64,000 bases of DNA from Flavobacterium sp. ACN2. GTDB taxonomy: Bacteria; Bacteroidota; Bacteroidia; Flavobacteriales; Flavobacteriaceae. Every line of letters begins with the position of its first letter. Position 1 is the stretch's first letter. The stretch is taken from assembly GCF_002303885.1 (NCBI RefSeq), contig NZ_MRCM01000004.1:62001-126000 (forward strand). Reading direction: 5' to 3'. Below the pieces are notes generated by a model, which worked only from the letters and a program-made list of their open reading frames with translations, searched no databases and was not told the origin of the DNA. This document shows positions 17,429 through 27,183 of the stretch, one piece after another. Made by a program: the position numbers and the translations under genes.

Positions 17429-18760
17429 ATGAGGCTAGTAGTTTTAGGAGGAGGAGAAAGCGGTGTAGGAACCGCAATCCTCGGTAAGAAACAGGGATAT
17501 GATGTTTTTGTATCCGATTTTGGAAAAATAAAAGAGAGTTACAAAGAAGTTCTTATCATTAATAAAATAGCCTGGGAAGAAGAGCAGCATACAGAAGATT
17601 TAATTCTAAATGCAGATGTGGTAATGAAAAGCCCAGGAATTCCTGACAAGTCTCCGATAGTAAAAAAGTTGGTTGCGGCAGGAGTGAAAGTTATTTCTGA
17701 AATTGAATTTGCGATTCCTTACACGGAAGCAATGACTATCGGGATTACAGGAAGTAATGGTAAAACAACCACAACAATGCTGACCCATCACCTGTTGAAA
17801 TATGCAGGATTAAATGTCGGATTGGGAGGGAATATTGGAAAGAGCTTCGCCTGGCAGGTGGCCGAGAATAAATTTGATGCCTACGTTCTTGAATTAAGCA
17901 GTTTTCAGTTAGACGGAATAATAAATTACAGACCCGATATTGCAATAATAACCAATATAAGTCCAGACCATTTAGATCGATACGAATATAAATATGAAAA
18001 TTATATCAATTCGAAGTTCCGAATAACGATGAACCAGACTGAAAGTGATTATCTGATTTACGATGCAGATGATGAAGCAAGTACAAAATGGTTGCAGCAA
18101 AACAAAACAAAAGCAAAATTAATTCCTTTTTCATTGACGAAAAAATTTGATGAAGGGGCTTCTATAAATAACAACAAAATGGAAATAAAGATCAACCAAG
18201 AAGAGTTTACAATGGATACAGAACACATTGCGTTAGAAGGAAAACATAATATGAAAAACGCCATGGCAGCAAGCTCTGTAGCTAAATTGATGCAAATTAG
18301 AAATGCAACGATTCGTGAAAGTCTATCTAATTTCCAAGGTGTTGAACACCGTTTAGAAAAAGTATTAAAAATACAGAACGTTCAATATATCAACGATTCA
18401 AAAGCAACAAATGTAAACGCTACTTTCTTTGCTTTGGATAGTATGAATTCACCAACAGTATGGATTGTTGGAGGTGTTGATAAAGGAAACGATTACAACG
18501 AATTAATGTCGTTAGTACGCGAAAAAGTAAAAGCAATTATCTGTCTTGGAATCGATAACCGTAAAATTATTGATGCTTTTGGAAACGTTGTTGATATTAT
18601 GGTTGAAGTAAATAATATGAATGATGCAGTAAAAACTGCGCAAAGATTAACAGAAAAAGGCGACGTGGTTTTATTGTCTCCAGCCTGCGCAAGTTTCGAT
18701 TTATTCGAAAACTACGAAGACAGAGGAAAACAATTTAAGCAAGCGGTACACAACTTGTAG
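17429..18760 (+). CDS. murD: UDP-MurNAc-L-alanine:D-glutamate ligase
   Basis: MurD adds D-glutamate to UDP-MurNAc-L-Ala. The 443-aa protein has the N-terminal nucleotide-binding fold (VLGGGESGVG), the ATP loop GITGSNGKTTTT (105-116) and the family motifs NISPDHLDRY and LEGKHNMKNAMAA. The C-terminal ligase domain has the conserved VEHRLEKV. It begins immediately after the mraY stop, so coupling is expected. A hairpin repeat separates it from ftsW. Confidence 0.96.
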   Translation: MRLVVLGGGESGVGTAILGKKQGYDVFVSDFGKIKESYKEVLIINKIAWEEEQHTEDLILNADVVMKSPGIPDKSPIVKKLVAAGVKVISEIEFAIPYTEAMTIGITGSNGKTTTTMLTHHLLKYAGLNVGLGGNIGKSFAWQVAENKFDAYVLELSSFQLDGIINYRPDIAIITNISPDHLDRYEYKYENYINSKFRITMNQTESDYLIYDADDEASTKWLQQNKTKAKLIPFSLTKKFDEGASINNNKMEIKINQEEFTMDTEHIALEGKHNMKNAMAASSVAKLMQIRNATIRESLSNFQGVEHRLEKVLKIQNVQYINDSKATNVNATFFALDSMNSPTVWIVGGVDKGNDYNELMSLVREKVKAIICLGIDNRKIIDAFGNVVDIMVEVNNMNDAVKTAQRLTEKGDVVLLSPACASFDLFENYEDRGKQFKQAVHNL

Positions 18761-18773
18761 AAAATAGTTTAAA

Positions 18774-18840
18774 GTTTCAAGTTTCAGGTTTCAAGTTAGA
18801 CACCTGAAACTTGAAACCTGAAACAAAAGAAACTTGAAAC
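18774..18840. repeat. Inverted repeat between murD and ftsW
   Basis: GTTTCAAGTTTCAGGT (18774-18789) is exactly complementary to 18802-18817, and further GAAACTTGAAAC copies follow to 18840. It is built from short repeats of GTTTCA and TTTCAAG. It lies inside the dcw operon and has no T-run after it. Confidence 0.75.
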
Positions 18841-18849
18841 AAAACAACA

Positions 18850-20160
18850 ATGAAGGAGCTAGTAAACAAACTAAAAGGAGATAGGGTAATATGGTCATTT
18901 GTGGCCTTATTGGCGTTGTTTTCGTTTATGCCTGTTTTTAGTGCAAGTAGTAATTTGGCTTATATTGGGCACGGAACAGGAAATACATTAGGATATTTAG
19001 TAAAACATCTGGCGCATATCTGTATTGGATTCTTAATTATTTACTGGGTGCATAGAGTGCCGTATCACTATTTTAGAGCGATTTCGAAGATTGCGCTTCC
19101 AGTGGTTTGGATTTTACTGCTTTATACGCTTTTAAAAGGAACTGTTATCGCTGGTGCAAACGCTAGCCGTTGGATTCAGGTTCCCTTTATCGGAATTACG
19201 TTTCAGACATCAACATTAGCATCTATTGTATTGTTTATTTATGTAGCGCGCTATTTGTCTAAGACTAAAGAAGAAAATGAGCCATTTCAGACCTCGTTGA
19301 TTCAGCTTTGGGTTCCAGTATTTATCACATTAGTATTAATTCTTCCAGCAAACTTTTCGACTACGGCGTTAATTTTTGCAATGGTTTTGATGCTGACATT
19401 TATTGGTAAATATCCATTAAAATATATTGCTTTTATCATTGGTTCAGGAGTTGCGATGTTAGCATTTTTCCTTTTAGTGGCAAAAGCTTTTCCAGACTCA
19501 AGATTCTTTAGCAGGGTTTCAACTTGGGAAAGTCGTATTACGAATTTTACAACAGACAAACCAGACGAAGATGACTATCAGATTGAGAAAGCAAAAATTG
19601 CAATTGCATCTGGGAAATTAGGAGGGTTAGGTCCAGGGAAAAGTGTTCAGAAGAACTTTTTGCCACAATCTTCTTCCGATTTTATTTATGCCATTATTGT
19701 AGAAGAATACGGTTTGGTTGGAGGAGTTTCAATTGTTATTCTCTATTTGTTGTTATTGTTCCGATTTGTAATTGCTTCGCATAAAGCTCCAACGGTGTTT
19801 GGGAAATTAGTTGTCGTTGGTGTTGGGTTTCCGATGATATTTCAAGCGATGATTAATATGGCGGTTGCGGTAGAATTGTTGCCAGTTACAGGGCAGACAC
19901 TTCCGTTGATAAGTAGCGGGGGAAGTTCGATTTGGATGACCTGTCTTGGACTTGGAATTATCATTAGTGTAACAAGAAAAGAAGAAGAAATTGCTGAGGA
20001 TAAATTGGAGAGAGAAAAACGAAAAGAAGCCTTACAGCGATTGATAGATAAAGAAATGGCAGAAGAGGATTTGCCAGCAGATGAAATATATGAAGAAGAG
20101 GCAATGTATTCGATAGAAGACAATTCAAGAAATCCGATGAATGCGGTTTTAAACAAATAA
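18850..20160 (+). CDS. ftsW: Septal peptidoglycan glycosyltransferase FtsW
   Basis: FtsW is the SEDS-family polymerase that makes septal glycan strands with FtsI. The 436-aa protein has about ten transmembrane helices, the conserved GVGFPMIFQAMINMAV segment and PLISSGGSS near the end of the membrane part. A charged cytoplasmic tail of about 65 residues (EEEIAEDKLEREKRKEAL) follows and is longer than in many FtsW proteins. It is flanked by murD and murG as in most dcw clusters. Confidence 0.95.
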   Translation: MKELVNKLKGDRVIWSFVALLALFSFMPVFSASSNLAYIGHGTGNTLGYLVKHLAHICIGFLIIYWVHRVPYHYFRAISKIALPVVWILLLYTLLKGTVIAGANASRWIQVPFIGITFQTSTLASIVLFIYVARYLSKTKEENEPFQTSLIQLWVPVFITLVLILPANFSTTALIFAMVLMLTFIGKYPLKYIAFIIGSGVAMLAFFLLVAKAFPDSRFFSRVSTWESRITNFTTDKPDEDDYQIEKAKIAIASGKLGGLGPGKSVQKNFLPQSSSDFIYAIIVEEYGLVGGVSIVILYLLLLFRFVIASHKAPTVFGKLVVVGVGFPMIFQAMINMAVAVELLPVTGQTLPLISSGGSSIWMTCLGLGIIISVTRKEEEIAEDKLEREKRKEALQRLIDKEMAEEDLPADEIYEEEAMYSIEDNSRNPMNAVLNK

Positions 20161-20205
20161 GATTAAAATATAAAAATTTTTTAAAAAGTTGTAATTTTTA
20201 GACAG

Positions 20206-21294
20206 ATGACAAAGTATAAATTCATACTTAGCGGAGGAGGAACAGGAGGACATATCTATCCTGCGATTGCAATTGCAAATGAATTAAAATTACAATTTCC
20301 TGATGCAGAATTTCTTTTTGTAGGTGCTAGAGATAAAATGGAAATGCAGAAAGTGCCTCAGGCAGGTTATGAAATAAAAGGTCTTTGGATTGCTGGTTTA
20401 CAGCGAAAATTGACATTACAAAATTTAATGTTTCCTCTTAAACTGGCAAGCAGTTTATTGGAATCAAAAAGAATAATTAAAAAGTTTAAGCCCAATGTGG
20501 TAATCGGTACGGGTGGTTTTGCCAGCGGACCTTTATTGCAAGCGGCAGGTTCGGCAGGAATTCCAACAGTGGTTCAGGAGCAGAATTCTTATCCAGGAAT
20601 TACAAACAAATTGTTGAGCAAGAAAGCCAATGCAATTTGTGTGGCTTATGAAAATTTAGAGCGTTTTTTTCCAAAAGAAAAAATTGTTTTAACAGGGAAT
20701 CCGGTTCGTCAGGATTTAATTGACATTGAAAGCAAACGTGAAGAAGCAATTGCTTTTTATGGCTTAGATCCGAATAAGAAAACATTACTGGTTTTAGGAG
20801 GAAGTTTAGGAGCAAGAAGAATCAATCAGTTAATTGAGAAGGAACTGCAAAATTTCCTTTCGCAAGATGTTCAGGTAATCTGGCAATGTGGAAAATTATA
20901 TTTTGAAGATTATAAAAAATACAATCAGCCAAATGTAAAAGTGGTCGATTTTATTGAAAGAATGGATTTTGTTTACGCAGCATCGGATGTCATAATTTCA
21001 CGTGCAGGTGCTTCATCAGTGTCAGAATTGTGCATTGTAGGGAAACCAGTGATTTTTATTCCGTCACCTAATGTAGCTGAGGATCATCAGACTAAAAATG
21101 CACAAGCGATTGTTGATGCTAAAGGTGCGATTTTGTTGAAAGAATCTGAGCTTGACAGTCAGTTTAGCATTGTTTTTGAAGCGCTGCTGAAAGATTCTGG
21201 AAAACAAAAACAATTAAGTGATAACATTAAAAAATTGGCAAAACCAAGAGCTACACAAGATATTGTGGCTGAAATTGTCAAGTTAATTAGATAA
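20206..21294 (+). CDS. murG: UDP-GlcNAc:lipid I N-acetylglucosaminyltransferase
   Basis: MurG converts lipid I to lipid II at the inner face of the membrane. The 362-aa protein has the glycine-rich loop [16 protein letters not shown] at its start, GTGGFASGP, the second G-loop [10 protein letters not shown] and the UDP-GlcNAc-binding [12 protein letters not shown] followed by [10 protein letters not shown]. The length is normal. A 144-bp gap with repeats separates it from murC. Confidence 0.96.
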   Translation: MTKYKFILSGGGTGGHIYPAIAIANELKLQFPDAEFLFVGARDKMEMQKVPQAGYEIKGLWIAGLQRKLTLQNLMFPLKLASSLLESKRIIKKFKPNVVIGTGGFASGPLLQAAGSAGIPTVVQEQNSYPGITNKLLSKKANAICVAYENLERFFPKEKIVLTGNPVRQDLIDIESKREEAIAFYGLDPNKKTLLVLGGSLGARRINQLIEKELQNFLSQDVQVIWQCGKLYFEDYKKYNQPNVKVVDFIERMDFVYAASDVIISRAGASSVSELCIVGKPVIFIPSPNVAEDHQTKNAQAIVDAKGAILLKESELDSQFSIVFEALLKDSGKQKQLSDNIKKLAKPRATQDIVAEIVKLIR

Positions 21295-21432
21295 GCTGTA
21301 AGCTATAGGCAATCAGCTTTAAGCTTGAGAATGCTATCTAAAACGTAATATAGATTAAAAGGATAAAAGAGGATTAGAAAATAAAGACAAAAGTTATAGG
21401 CTTACAGCCTAAAGCTTACGGCATAAAGCAAA
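21295..21432. repeat. Imperfect inverted repeats between murG and murC
   Basis: The left side contains AGCTGTAAGCTATAGGC and CAGCTTTAAGCTT. The right side contains TATAGGCTTACAGCCTAAAGCTTA. Parts of the two sides are complementary and could fold as nested hairpins. No gene fits in the gap. Confidence 0.55.
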
Positions 21433-21438
21433 AAAAAA

Positions 21439-22788
21439 ATGAATTTAAATCAAATACAAAACGTTTATTTTATTGGTATCGGAGGAATCGGAATGAGTGC
21501 TCTGGCTCGTTATTTCAAGTTTATTGGAAAACAAGTTTCAGGTTACGACAAAACGCCTTCTATGCTAACTAATGAATTGATTGAGAGTGGTATTGATATT
21601 CATTTTGAAGATGATATAAGCTTAATTCCAAAAGATTATTATTTGGAGAATACGTTGGTGATATATACGCCAGCGGTTCCAAAAACACATTCAGAATGGA
21701 ATTATTTTATTGAAAGACATTACCAGGTTAAAAAAAGAGCTGAAGTTCTTGGAATCATAAGTAAAGATACTTTTTGTTTTGCAGTTGCAGGAACGCATGG
21801 AAAAACAACGACTTCTAGTATTTTGGGGCATATTTTGTTTCAAAGCGGTGCTGATGTAACTGCTTTCATTGGTGGAATTGTAGAGAATTATAATTCAAAT
21901 TTAATCGGAAGCGGAAAAACGGTAACGGTGGTAGAAGCAGATGAATTTGACAGATCATTTTTGCATTTGCGTCCAGACATCGCTTGTGTGACTTCTATGG
22001 ATGCGGATCACTTGGATATTTATGGAACTAGTGATGCAATTGAGGCTTCTTTTAGAGAGTTTGCTTCAAAAGTAGAAGATAAAAATAATCTCTTCATTAC
22101 AAAAGAGTTGCCTTTAGAGGGAGTTCAATGTGCTGTAAATGAAGATGCTGTTTATAAGGCTTTTAATGTTCGCATTGAAGATGGGGCTTATGTTTTTGAT
22201 GTGCAGACGCCATCAGAAATTATGAAAGATTTGCGTTTTGGATTGCCTGGAAGACACAATTTAATGAATGGATTGATGGCTATTGCGATGGCTAAGACTT
22301 TCGGCACCCCGACCGATTCTATTGCAAAAGCCATTGCTTCATTCAACGGAATTAGAAGACGTTTTTCATATCAAATTAAGAGTGAAAATTTAGTATATAT
22401 TGATGATTATGCACATCATCCAACAGAAATAAATGCTGTTCATCAAGCAGTTAGAGAGTTGTATCCAGGACGTAAAGTTTTGGCAATTTTCCAGCCGCAT
22501 TTGTTTAGCAGAACAAGAGACTTTGTCGACGGATTTGCAGCAAGTTTATCGCAGTTTGATGAAGTGTTTTTGATGGATATTTACCCTGCTAGAGAGCTTC
22601 CGATGGAAGGAGTAACTTCTGAGTGGCTTTTGGGTAAAATGACAAATTCGAACAAAAAGATTGTTACAAAAGAAGATTTATTAGGTGAAATTAAAGCCAG
22701 TGATGCACCTATTATTGTAACAATTGGAGCTGGTGATCTGGGAGAGATGGTTCCGTCAATTAAAAAGGTTTTAAATGAAAATATTTAA
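21439..22788 (+). CDS. murC: UDP-N-acetylmuramate:L-alanine ligase
   Basis: MurC adds L-alanine to UDP-MurNAc, the first step in building the stem peptide. The 449-aa protein has the N-terminal GIGGIGMSALAR nucleotide-binding segment, the ATP loop GTHGKTTT (118-125), and DDYAHHPTEI and FQPHLFSRT motifs that are typical of MurC. Its end overlaps the ftsQ start by 14 bp. Confidence 0.96.
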   Translation: MNLNQIQNVYFIGIGGIGMSALARYFKFIGKQVSGYDKTPSMLTNELIESGIDIHFEDDISLIPKDYYLENTLVIYTPAVPKTHSEWNYFIERHYQVKKRAEVLGIISKDTFCFAVAGTHGKTTTSSILGHILFQSGADVTAFIGGIVENYNSNLIGSGKTVTVVEADEFDRSFLHLRPDIACVTSMDADHLDIYGTSDAIEASFREFASKVEDKNNLFITKELPLEGVQCAVNEDAVYKAFNVRIEDGAYVFDVQTPSEIMKDLRFGLPGRHNLMNGLMAIAMAKTFGTPTDSIAKAIASFNGIRRRFSYQIKSENLVYIDDYAHHPTEINAVHQAVRELYPGRKVLAIFQPHLFSRTRDFVDGFAASLSQFDEVFLMDIYPARELPMEGVTSEWLLGKMTNSNKKIVTKEDLLGEIKASDAPIIVTIGAGDLGEMVPSIKKVLNENI

Positions 22789-23497
22789 TTGGGCAAATAT
22801 TAGATTAGTACTTATTTTCGGACTGGTTTTGTTTCTATATTCTTTCGCTAAGCACCGAAATGGCGATCGAAAATTGAAAAAATCAGTAGTCGTTTTTGTA
22901 GGAGAAAATACGCTTTTTGTGAAGCCAGAGACGGTTAATAAATTGTTGATAGAAAATAGAAGAGATGCTTCCAGTATTAGAAAAGATGAACTAGATTTGA
23001 ATAAGATAGAGAAAACCATCGATACGCAAGAGATGATTGAGAAGTCAAACGTTTTTGTAAGTATTGATGGAGTTCTAAAAGCAGTAGTAAAACAGAAGAC
23101 GCCCATAGCAAGAGTTTATGACGGCGCTGCTTCTTTTTATATTGACTATGAGGGAAATAAAATGCACTTATCGGACAATTTCACTGCGCGAGTTCCTCTT
23201 GTTTCAGGGGCAATAAATGAAAAAAATAACGAAGATTTAGCAGCTTTATTTCGCACAATTTATGACGATGCGTTTTTGAAAAAAAACATCATTGCTGTAG
23301 AGATTATGCCGAATGGAAGCTTAAAAATGTTTAATCGTAACTATGATTACTTCATAGATTTTGGAAGAACGATGAATGTTGATAAGAAATTTAGAAACTA
23401 TAAAGCCTTTTTTCAAAAAGCAGTTTTAGATAGTTCGTTATACAAATACAAAAAAATTGACCTTAGGTTTACGGAACAAGTAGTTTGCACTAAATAA
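22775..23497 (+). CDS. ftsQ: Cell division protein FtsQ
   Basis: This 240-aa bitopic membrane protein has a short N-terminus, one transmembrane helix (about 10-24) and a periplasmic domain. In the periplasmic domain a POTRA-like segment (about 40-110) is followed by a beta domain, with KKIDLRFTEQVVCTK at the end. The RFTEQVV-type ending is a typical FtsQ feature. It links the FtsBL complex to the divisome. The name rests on topology and on the murC-ftsQ-ftsA order. It overlaps murC by 14 bp, and ftsA follows after 6 bp. Confidence 0.9.
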   Translation: MKIFNWANIRLVLIFGLVLFLYSFAKHRNGDRKLKKSVVVFVGENTLFVKPETVNKLLIENRRDASSIRKDELDLNKIEKTIDTQEMIEKSNVFVSIDGVLKAVVKQKTPIARVYDGAASFYIDYEGNKMHLSDNFTARVPLVSGAINEKNNEDLAALFRTIYDDAFLKKNIIAVEIMPNGSLKMFNRNYDYFIDFGRTMNVDKKFRNYKAFFQKAVLDSSLYKYKKIDLRFTEQVVCTK

Positions 23498-23503
23498 TAG
23501 AAA

Positions 23504-24910
23504 ATGGAAAAAGATAATATTGCAGTAGGTCTAGATATTGGAACAACCAAAATCGTTGCCATGATTGGCAAAAAAAATGAATATGGTAAGTTGGAGATTT
23601 TGGGCATTGGTAAATCCAAAAGTTTGGGTGTTGCCAGAGGAGTAGTAAACAACATTACGCAGACGATTCAATCGATACAGCAGGCGATAGTCGAAGCAGA
23701 AAATAATTCAGGATACAAAATTAAAGATGTGGTTGTGGGTATTGCCGGACAGCACATCAGAAGTATTCAGCATACAGATTACATCAGCAGAAATAATCCA
23801 GAAGAAGTAATTGGCGAAAAAGATATTCAGCTTCTAATCGATCAGGTAAACAAACTGGCGATGTTACCGGGAGAAGAAATTATTCACGTTTTGCCACAAG
23901 AGTTCAAAATTGACGGACAGTCTGAAATTAAAGAGCCAATCGGAATGTATGGCGGAAGATTAGAATCTAGTTTTCACGTTGTAGTTGGACAGGCATCTTC
24001 TATCAGAAATGTTGGTAGATGTATTCAGAGTTCAGGAATAGAATTGTCTGGATTGACATTAGAACCATTAGCTTCTGCAGATGCTGTTTTGAGTCAGGAA
24101 GAAAAAGAAGCTGGTGTTGCGCTTATCGATATTGGTGGTGGAACAACAGATTTAGCTATTTTCAAAGACGGTATCATTCGCCATACGGCTGTAATTCCTT
24201 TTGGTGGAAATGTAATTACAGATGATATCAAAGAAGGCTGTTCAATCATCGAAAAACAAGCTGAACTTTTAAAAATAAAATTCGGATCTGCTTGGCCAGG
24301 CGAAAATAAAGATAACGAGATTGTTTCTATTCCAGGTTTGAGAGGAAGAGAACCAAAAGAGATTTCGCTTAAAAACTTATCTAAAATTATTCACGCAAGA
24401 GTGGTGGAAATTGTAGAGCAAGTTTTTGCAGAAATTAAAGCATACGGACACGAAGATCCTCGTAAAAAGCTAATCGCTGGAATTGTATTAACAGGTGGTG
24501 GTGCACAATTAAAGCACATTAAGCAGCTGGTAGAATATATTACAGGAATGGATACGAGAATTGGTTATCCGAACGAGCATTTGGCAGGAAACTCTGGAGA
24601 AGAAATCTCTAGCCCGTTATATGCAACTGCAGTAGGATTGGTAATGAACAGTATCGAAAACAGTTCGCAAAGCGCTGTTAGAATGGAAATGGTAAAAGAG
24701 CAACCAAAAATTGTTTATAGAACCGCTCCGCCAGTACAGCGATACGAAGTAGAAGAAAACTACGTTGAAAGAGTAGAAACCATTGATGATCCTGAAGAAG
24801 TTGTAAGTCAGAAGGTGCCTAAAAATGAATCTACTGAAACCAAAATAAGAAGATCATTTTTTGATCGATATGTCGACAAAATCAAAGAATTTTTAGACAA
24901 CGCAGAATAA
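23504..24910 (+). CDS. ftsA: Cell division protein FtsA
   Basis: FtsA is the actin-like protein that anchors FtsZ to the membrane. The 468-aa protein shows the phosphate-1 motif GLDIGTTK near the start, phosphate-2 DIGGGTTDLA and the adenosine motif LTGGGAQL. It ends in an amphipathic helix (RRSFFDRYVDKIKEFL), the membrane-targeting tip of FtsA. A linker of about 50 residues separates the actin core from that helix. It precedes ftsZ by 79 bp. Confidence 0.96.
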   Translation: MEKDNIAVGLDIGTTKIVAMIGKKNEYGKLEILGIGKSKSLGVARGVVNNITQTIQSIQQAIVEAENNSGYKIKDVVVGIAGQHIRSIQHTDYISRNNPEEVIGEKDIQLLIDQVNKLAMLPGEEIIHVLPQEFKIDGQSEIKEPIGMYGGRLESSFHVVVGQASSIRNVGRCIQSSGIELSGLTLEPLASADAVLSQEEKEAGVALIDIGGGTTDLAIFKDGIIRHTAVIPFGGNVITDDIKEGCSIIEKQAELLKIKFGSAWPGENKDNEIVSIPGLRGREPKEISLKNLSKIIHARVVEIVEQVFAEIKAYGHEDPRKKLIAGIVLTGGGAQLKHIKQLVEYITGMDTRIGYPNEHLAGNSGEEISSPLYATAVGLVMNSIENSSQSAVRMEMVKEQPKIVYRTAPPVQRYEVEENYVERVETIDDPEEVVSQKVPKNESTETKIRRSFFDRYVDKIKEFLDNAE

Positions 24911-24989
24911 TAAAAAGAGAAGGATTATTTCTTGCCCCAAGTCAAGAAGTAAAAAATGTACTTAATAAGAATTTCAAAAAACCAAAAAG

Positions 24990-26984
24990 ATGATGAGCAA
25001 CTCAGAATTTGGAAGTATTTCATTTGATTTACCAAAAAATCAATCAAATGTAATCAAAGTAATAGGTGTAGGTGGAGGCGGAAGTAACGCAATTAACCAC
25101 ATGTTTAAACAAGGTATTAAAGGCGTAGATTTTATCGTTTGTAATACCGATTCGCAAGCGCTTCAAAATAGTTCAGTACCCAATAAAATTCAGTTAGGAG
25201 TTAATTTAACTGAAGGGCTAGGAGCTGGAGCAAATCCAGACGTTGGACAACAGTCTGCAATTGAAAGTATTTCTGATATTGAAAAGATGTTGGACCGCGG
25301 TACTAAGATGGTATTCATTACTGCTGGTATGGGTGGAGGAACTGGAACTGGTGCAGCTCCGGTAATTGCGCAATTAGCAAAAGAAAGAGAAATATTGACA
25401 GTTGGTATCGTGACCATTCCGTTTCAGTTTGAAGGGAAAGTGCGTCAGGAGCAAGCTATTATTGGAATTGAGAAATTGCGCAAGCAAGTCGATTCTTTAA
25501 TTGTAATCAACAATAATAAATTAAGAGAAGTATACGGAAATCTAGGTTTTAAAGCTGGATTCTCGAAAGCGGATGAAGTTTTGGCAACAGCCTCTAGAGG
25601 TATTGCCGAAGTAATTACGCACCACTATACTCAGAATATCGATTTACGTGACGCTAAAACTGTTTTGGCCAACAGTGGGACTGCTATAATGGGGTCTTCT
25701 GTAGCTGAAGGCGAAAACAGAGCTAAAGATGCTATCGTTTCGGCTTTGGATTCTCCATTGTTGAATGATAATAAAATTACAGGTGCCAAAAACGTATTGT
25801 TGCTTATCGTTTCTGGAACTAATGAGATTACTCTGGACGAAATCGGAGAAATCAACGATCATATCCAAGATGAAGCTGGTTACAACGCAAACATTATCAT
25901 GGGAGTTGGTGAAGACGAAAGTCTTGGCGAAGCTATTGCAGTAACTATTATTGCAACAGGTTTTGATGTAGAACAACAAAATGAAATTGTAAATACAGAA
26001 CCAAAGAAAATCATTCACACGTTAGAAGATGAGCAAAGAAGTGTTCATAATCTAACCAATAAACCGCTTGCATCTTTTGATTTAACTGTGGATACACCAA
26101 CAGCAAAAGTGGAAGATAAAGTAGTGTTTGATTTAATTGATGATGACGAAACTTTTACTCCTACTCCAGTTCAAGCTGTTGCTCCAGCTATCAATCAGGA
26201 AGAGTTAGTGGTTATGTCTGAGTTTATCAAAAATCTTGATGTAACTTTCGAAATTGTTTCGCCAATTACCGATATCGATTTTACAATCTCTGCTCCTGAA
26301 ACACCAGTAGCAAGAGAAGTGCAACAGCCACCAGTACAACAGCAGCCGGTGCAACAGCAAAGAGTATTTGAAAGAGAAGAGCAAACTACTTTTTCTTTTG
26401 ATCTTCCTTTGTTCAAGCAAGAGCCTATAAAAAGAGAACCAGTTGTTGAAGATAACAGAGTTTTGTTTGAATTGACAAATGAAACTCGTGATATTAAAGT
26501 AAACGATCCAGTACAATTTGTTCCTGTAACTGAAGTTTCAGACAACGGAATCATTAAATATTCTCTAGAAGAATATATGGAAGTTGAAAACGATTTATTG
26601 GCTTCTAAACCAGTTGAAAAAGTAGTTGAAGAAACCATCCCAGAGGAATTAAACATCACGTTGAAACCAAGACCAGATTTTGCTAGTCAACCTGATTTGG
26701 CTACAACTTCTGAAGTTTCTCCTTTAGAATTAACTATTGAAGAAACATTGCGTTTAAGAGCTGAAGAAAGAAGAAAGAAACTAAAAGAATTTAATTATAA
26801 ATTCCATAACAATGTTTCTAGAATTGATGAGTTGGAAAAAGAACCAGCTTACAAAAGATTAGGAATAGATTTGTCTAATTCACAATCTAACAATACAAAT
26901 TCTAGAATTTCTGTTGGAACAGATAGTAACAACGATTTGCAATTACGTTCAAACAATTCATTTTTGCACGATAACGTAGATTAA
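24990..26984 (+). CDS. ftsZ: Cell division protein FtsZ with long C-terminal extension
   Basis: FtsZ is the tubulin-like GTPase that forms the division ring. The GTPase core (about 1-335) has GVGGGGSNAI and the tubulin signature GGGTGTG (115-121), with the T7-loop region downstream. After the core come over 300 residues of acidic, Gln- and Pro-rich, probably disordered sequence, including repeated QQP and VQQQ near 455. A conserved tip, EPAYKRLGIDL (about 630-640), likely matches the C-terminal peptide that binds FtsA. At 664 aa it is far longer than the 380-400 aa of E. coli or B. subtilis. A second in-frame ATG lies one codon later. Confidence 0.95.
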   Translation: MMSNSEFGSISFDLPKNQSNVIKVIGVGGGGSNAINHMFKQGIKGVDFIVCNTDSQALQNSSVPNKIQLGVNLTEGLGAGANPDVGQQSAIESISDIEKMLDRGTKMVFITAGMGGGTGTGAAPVIAQLAKEREILTVGIVTIPFQFEGKVRQEQAIIGIEKLRKQVDSLIVINNNKLREVYGNLGFKAGFSKADEVLATASRGIAEVITHHYTQNIDLRDAKTVLANSGTAIMGSSVAEGENRAKDAIVSALDSPLLNDNKITGAKNVLLLIVSGTNEITLDEIGEINDHIQDEAGYNANIIMGVGEDESLGEAIAVTIIATGFDVEQQNEIVNTEPKKIIHTLEDEQRSVHNLTNKPLASFDLTVDTPTAKVEDKVVFDLIDDDETFTPTPVQAVAPAINQEELVVMSEFIKNLDVTFEIVSPITDIDFTISAPETPVAREVQQPPVQQQPVQQQRVFEREEQTTFSFDLPLFKQEPIKREPVVEDNRVLFELTNETRDIKVNDPVQFVPVTEVSDNGIIKYSLEEYMEVENDLLASKPVEKVVEETIPEELNITLKPRPDFASQPDLATTSEVSPLELTIEETLRLRAEERRKKLKEFNYKFHNNVSRIDELEKEPAYKRLGIDLSNSQSNNTNSRISVGTDSNNDLQLRSNNSFLHDNVD

Positions 26985-27006
26985 TTTTAGAATCATAATA
27001 TTTGGT

Positions 27007-27045
27007 AACCCGAAAATTGGATTTAATTTTCGGGTTATTTTTTTT
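27007..27045 (+). terminator. Terminator of the dcw cluster
   Basis: AACCCGAAAATT (27007-27018) pairs perfectly with 27025-27036 around a 6-nt loop, followed by a T-rich tract. It ends the mraZ-ftsZ run 23 bp after the ftsZ stop. Confidence 0.9.
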
Positions 27046-27103
27046 ATCTTCGCACAGAATTTCAAAATTTGACTTCCTAAATAGGTTTTTAAAGTGAATC
27101 TTA

Positions 27104-27131
27104 TGGTCACCCTGAGCGAAGTCGAAGGGCC
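27104..27131. repeat. Dispersed repeat copy before the YqeY-like gene
   Basis: The segment holds CACCCTGAGCGAAGTCGAAGGG; related sequence occurs in both orientations at 53763-53828. It is a dispersed intergenic repeat, not a gene. Confidence 0.5.
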
Positions 27132-27183
27132 AAATTAATATATCAATTAATAAGCTTTGGCTTATTTTAAATAAAACATAAAC

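Noticed and set aside
26195..26659. Minus-strand frame inside ftsZ
   Set aside because: Shadow of the low-complexity FtsZ tail.
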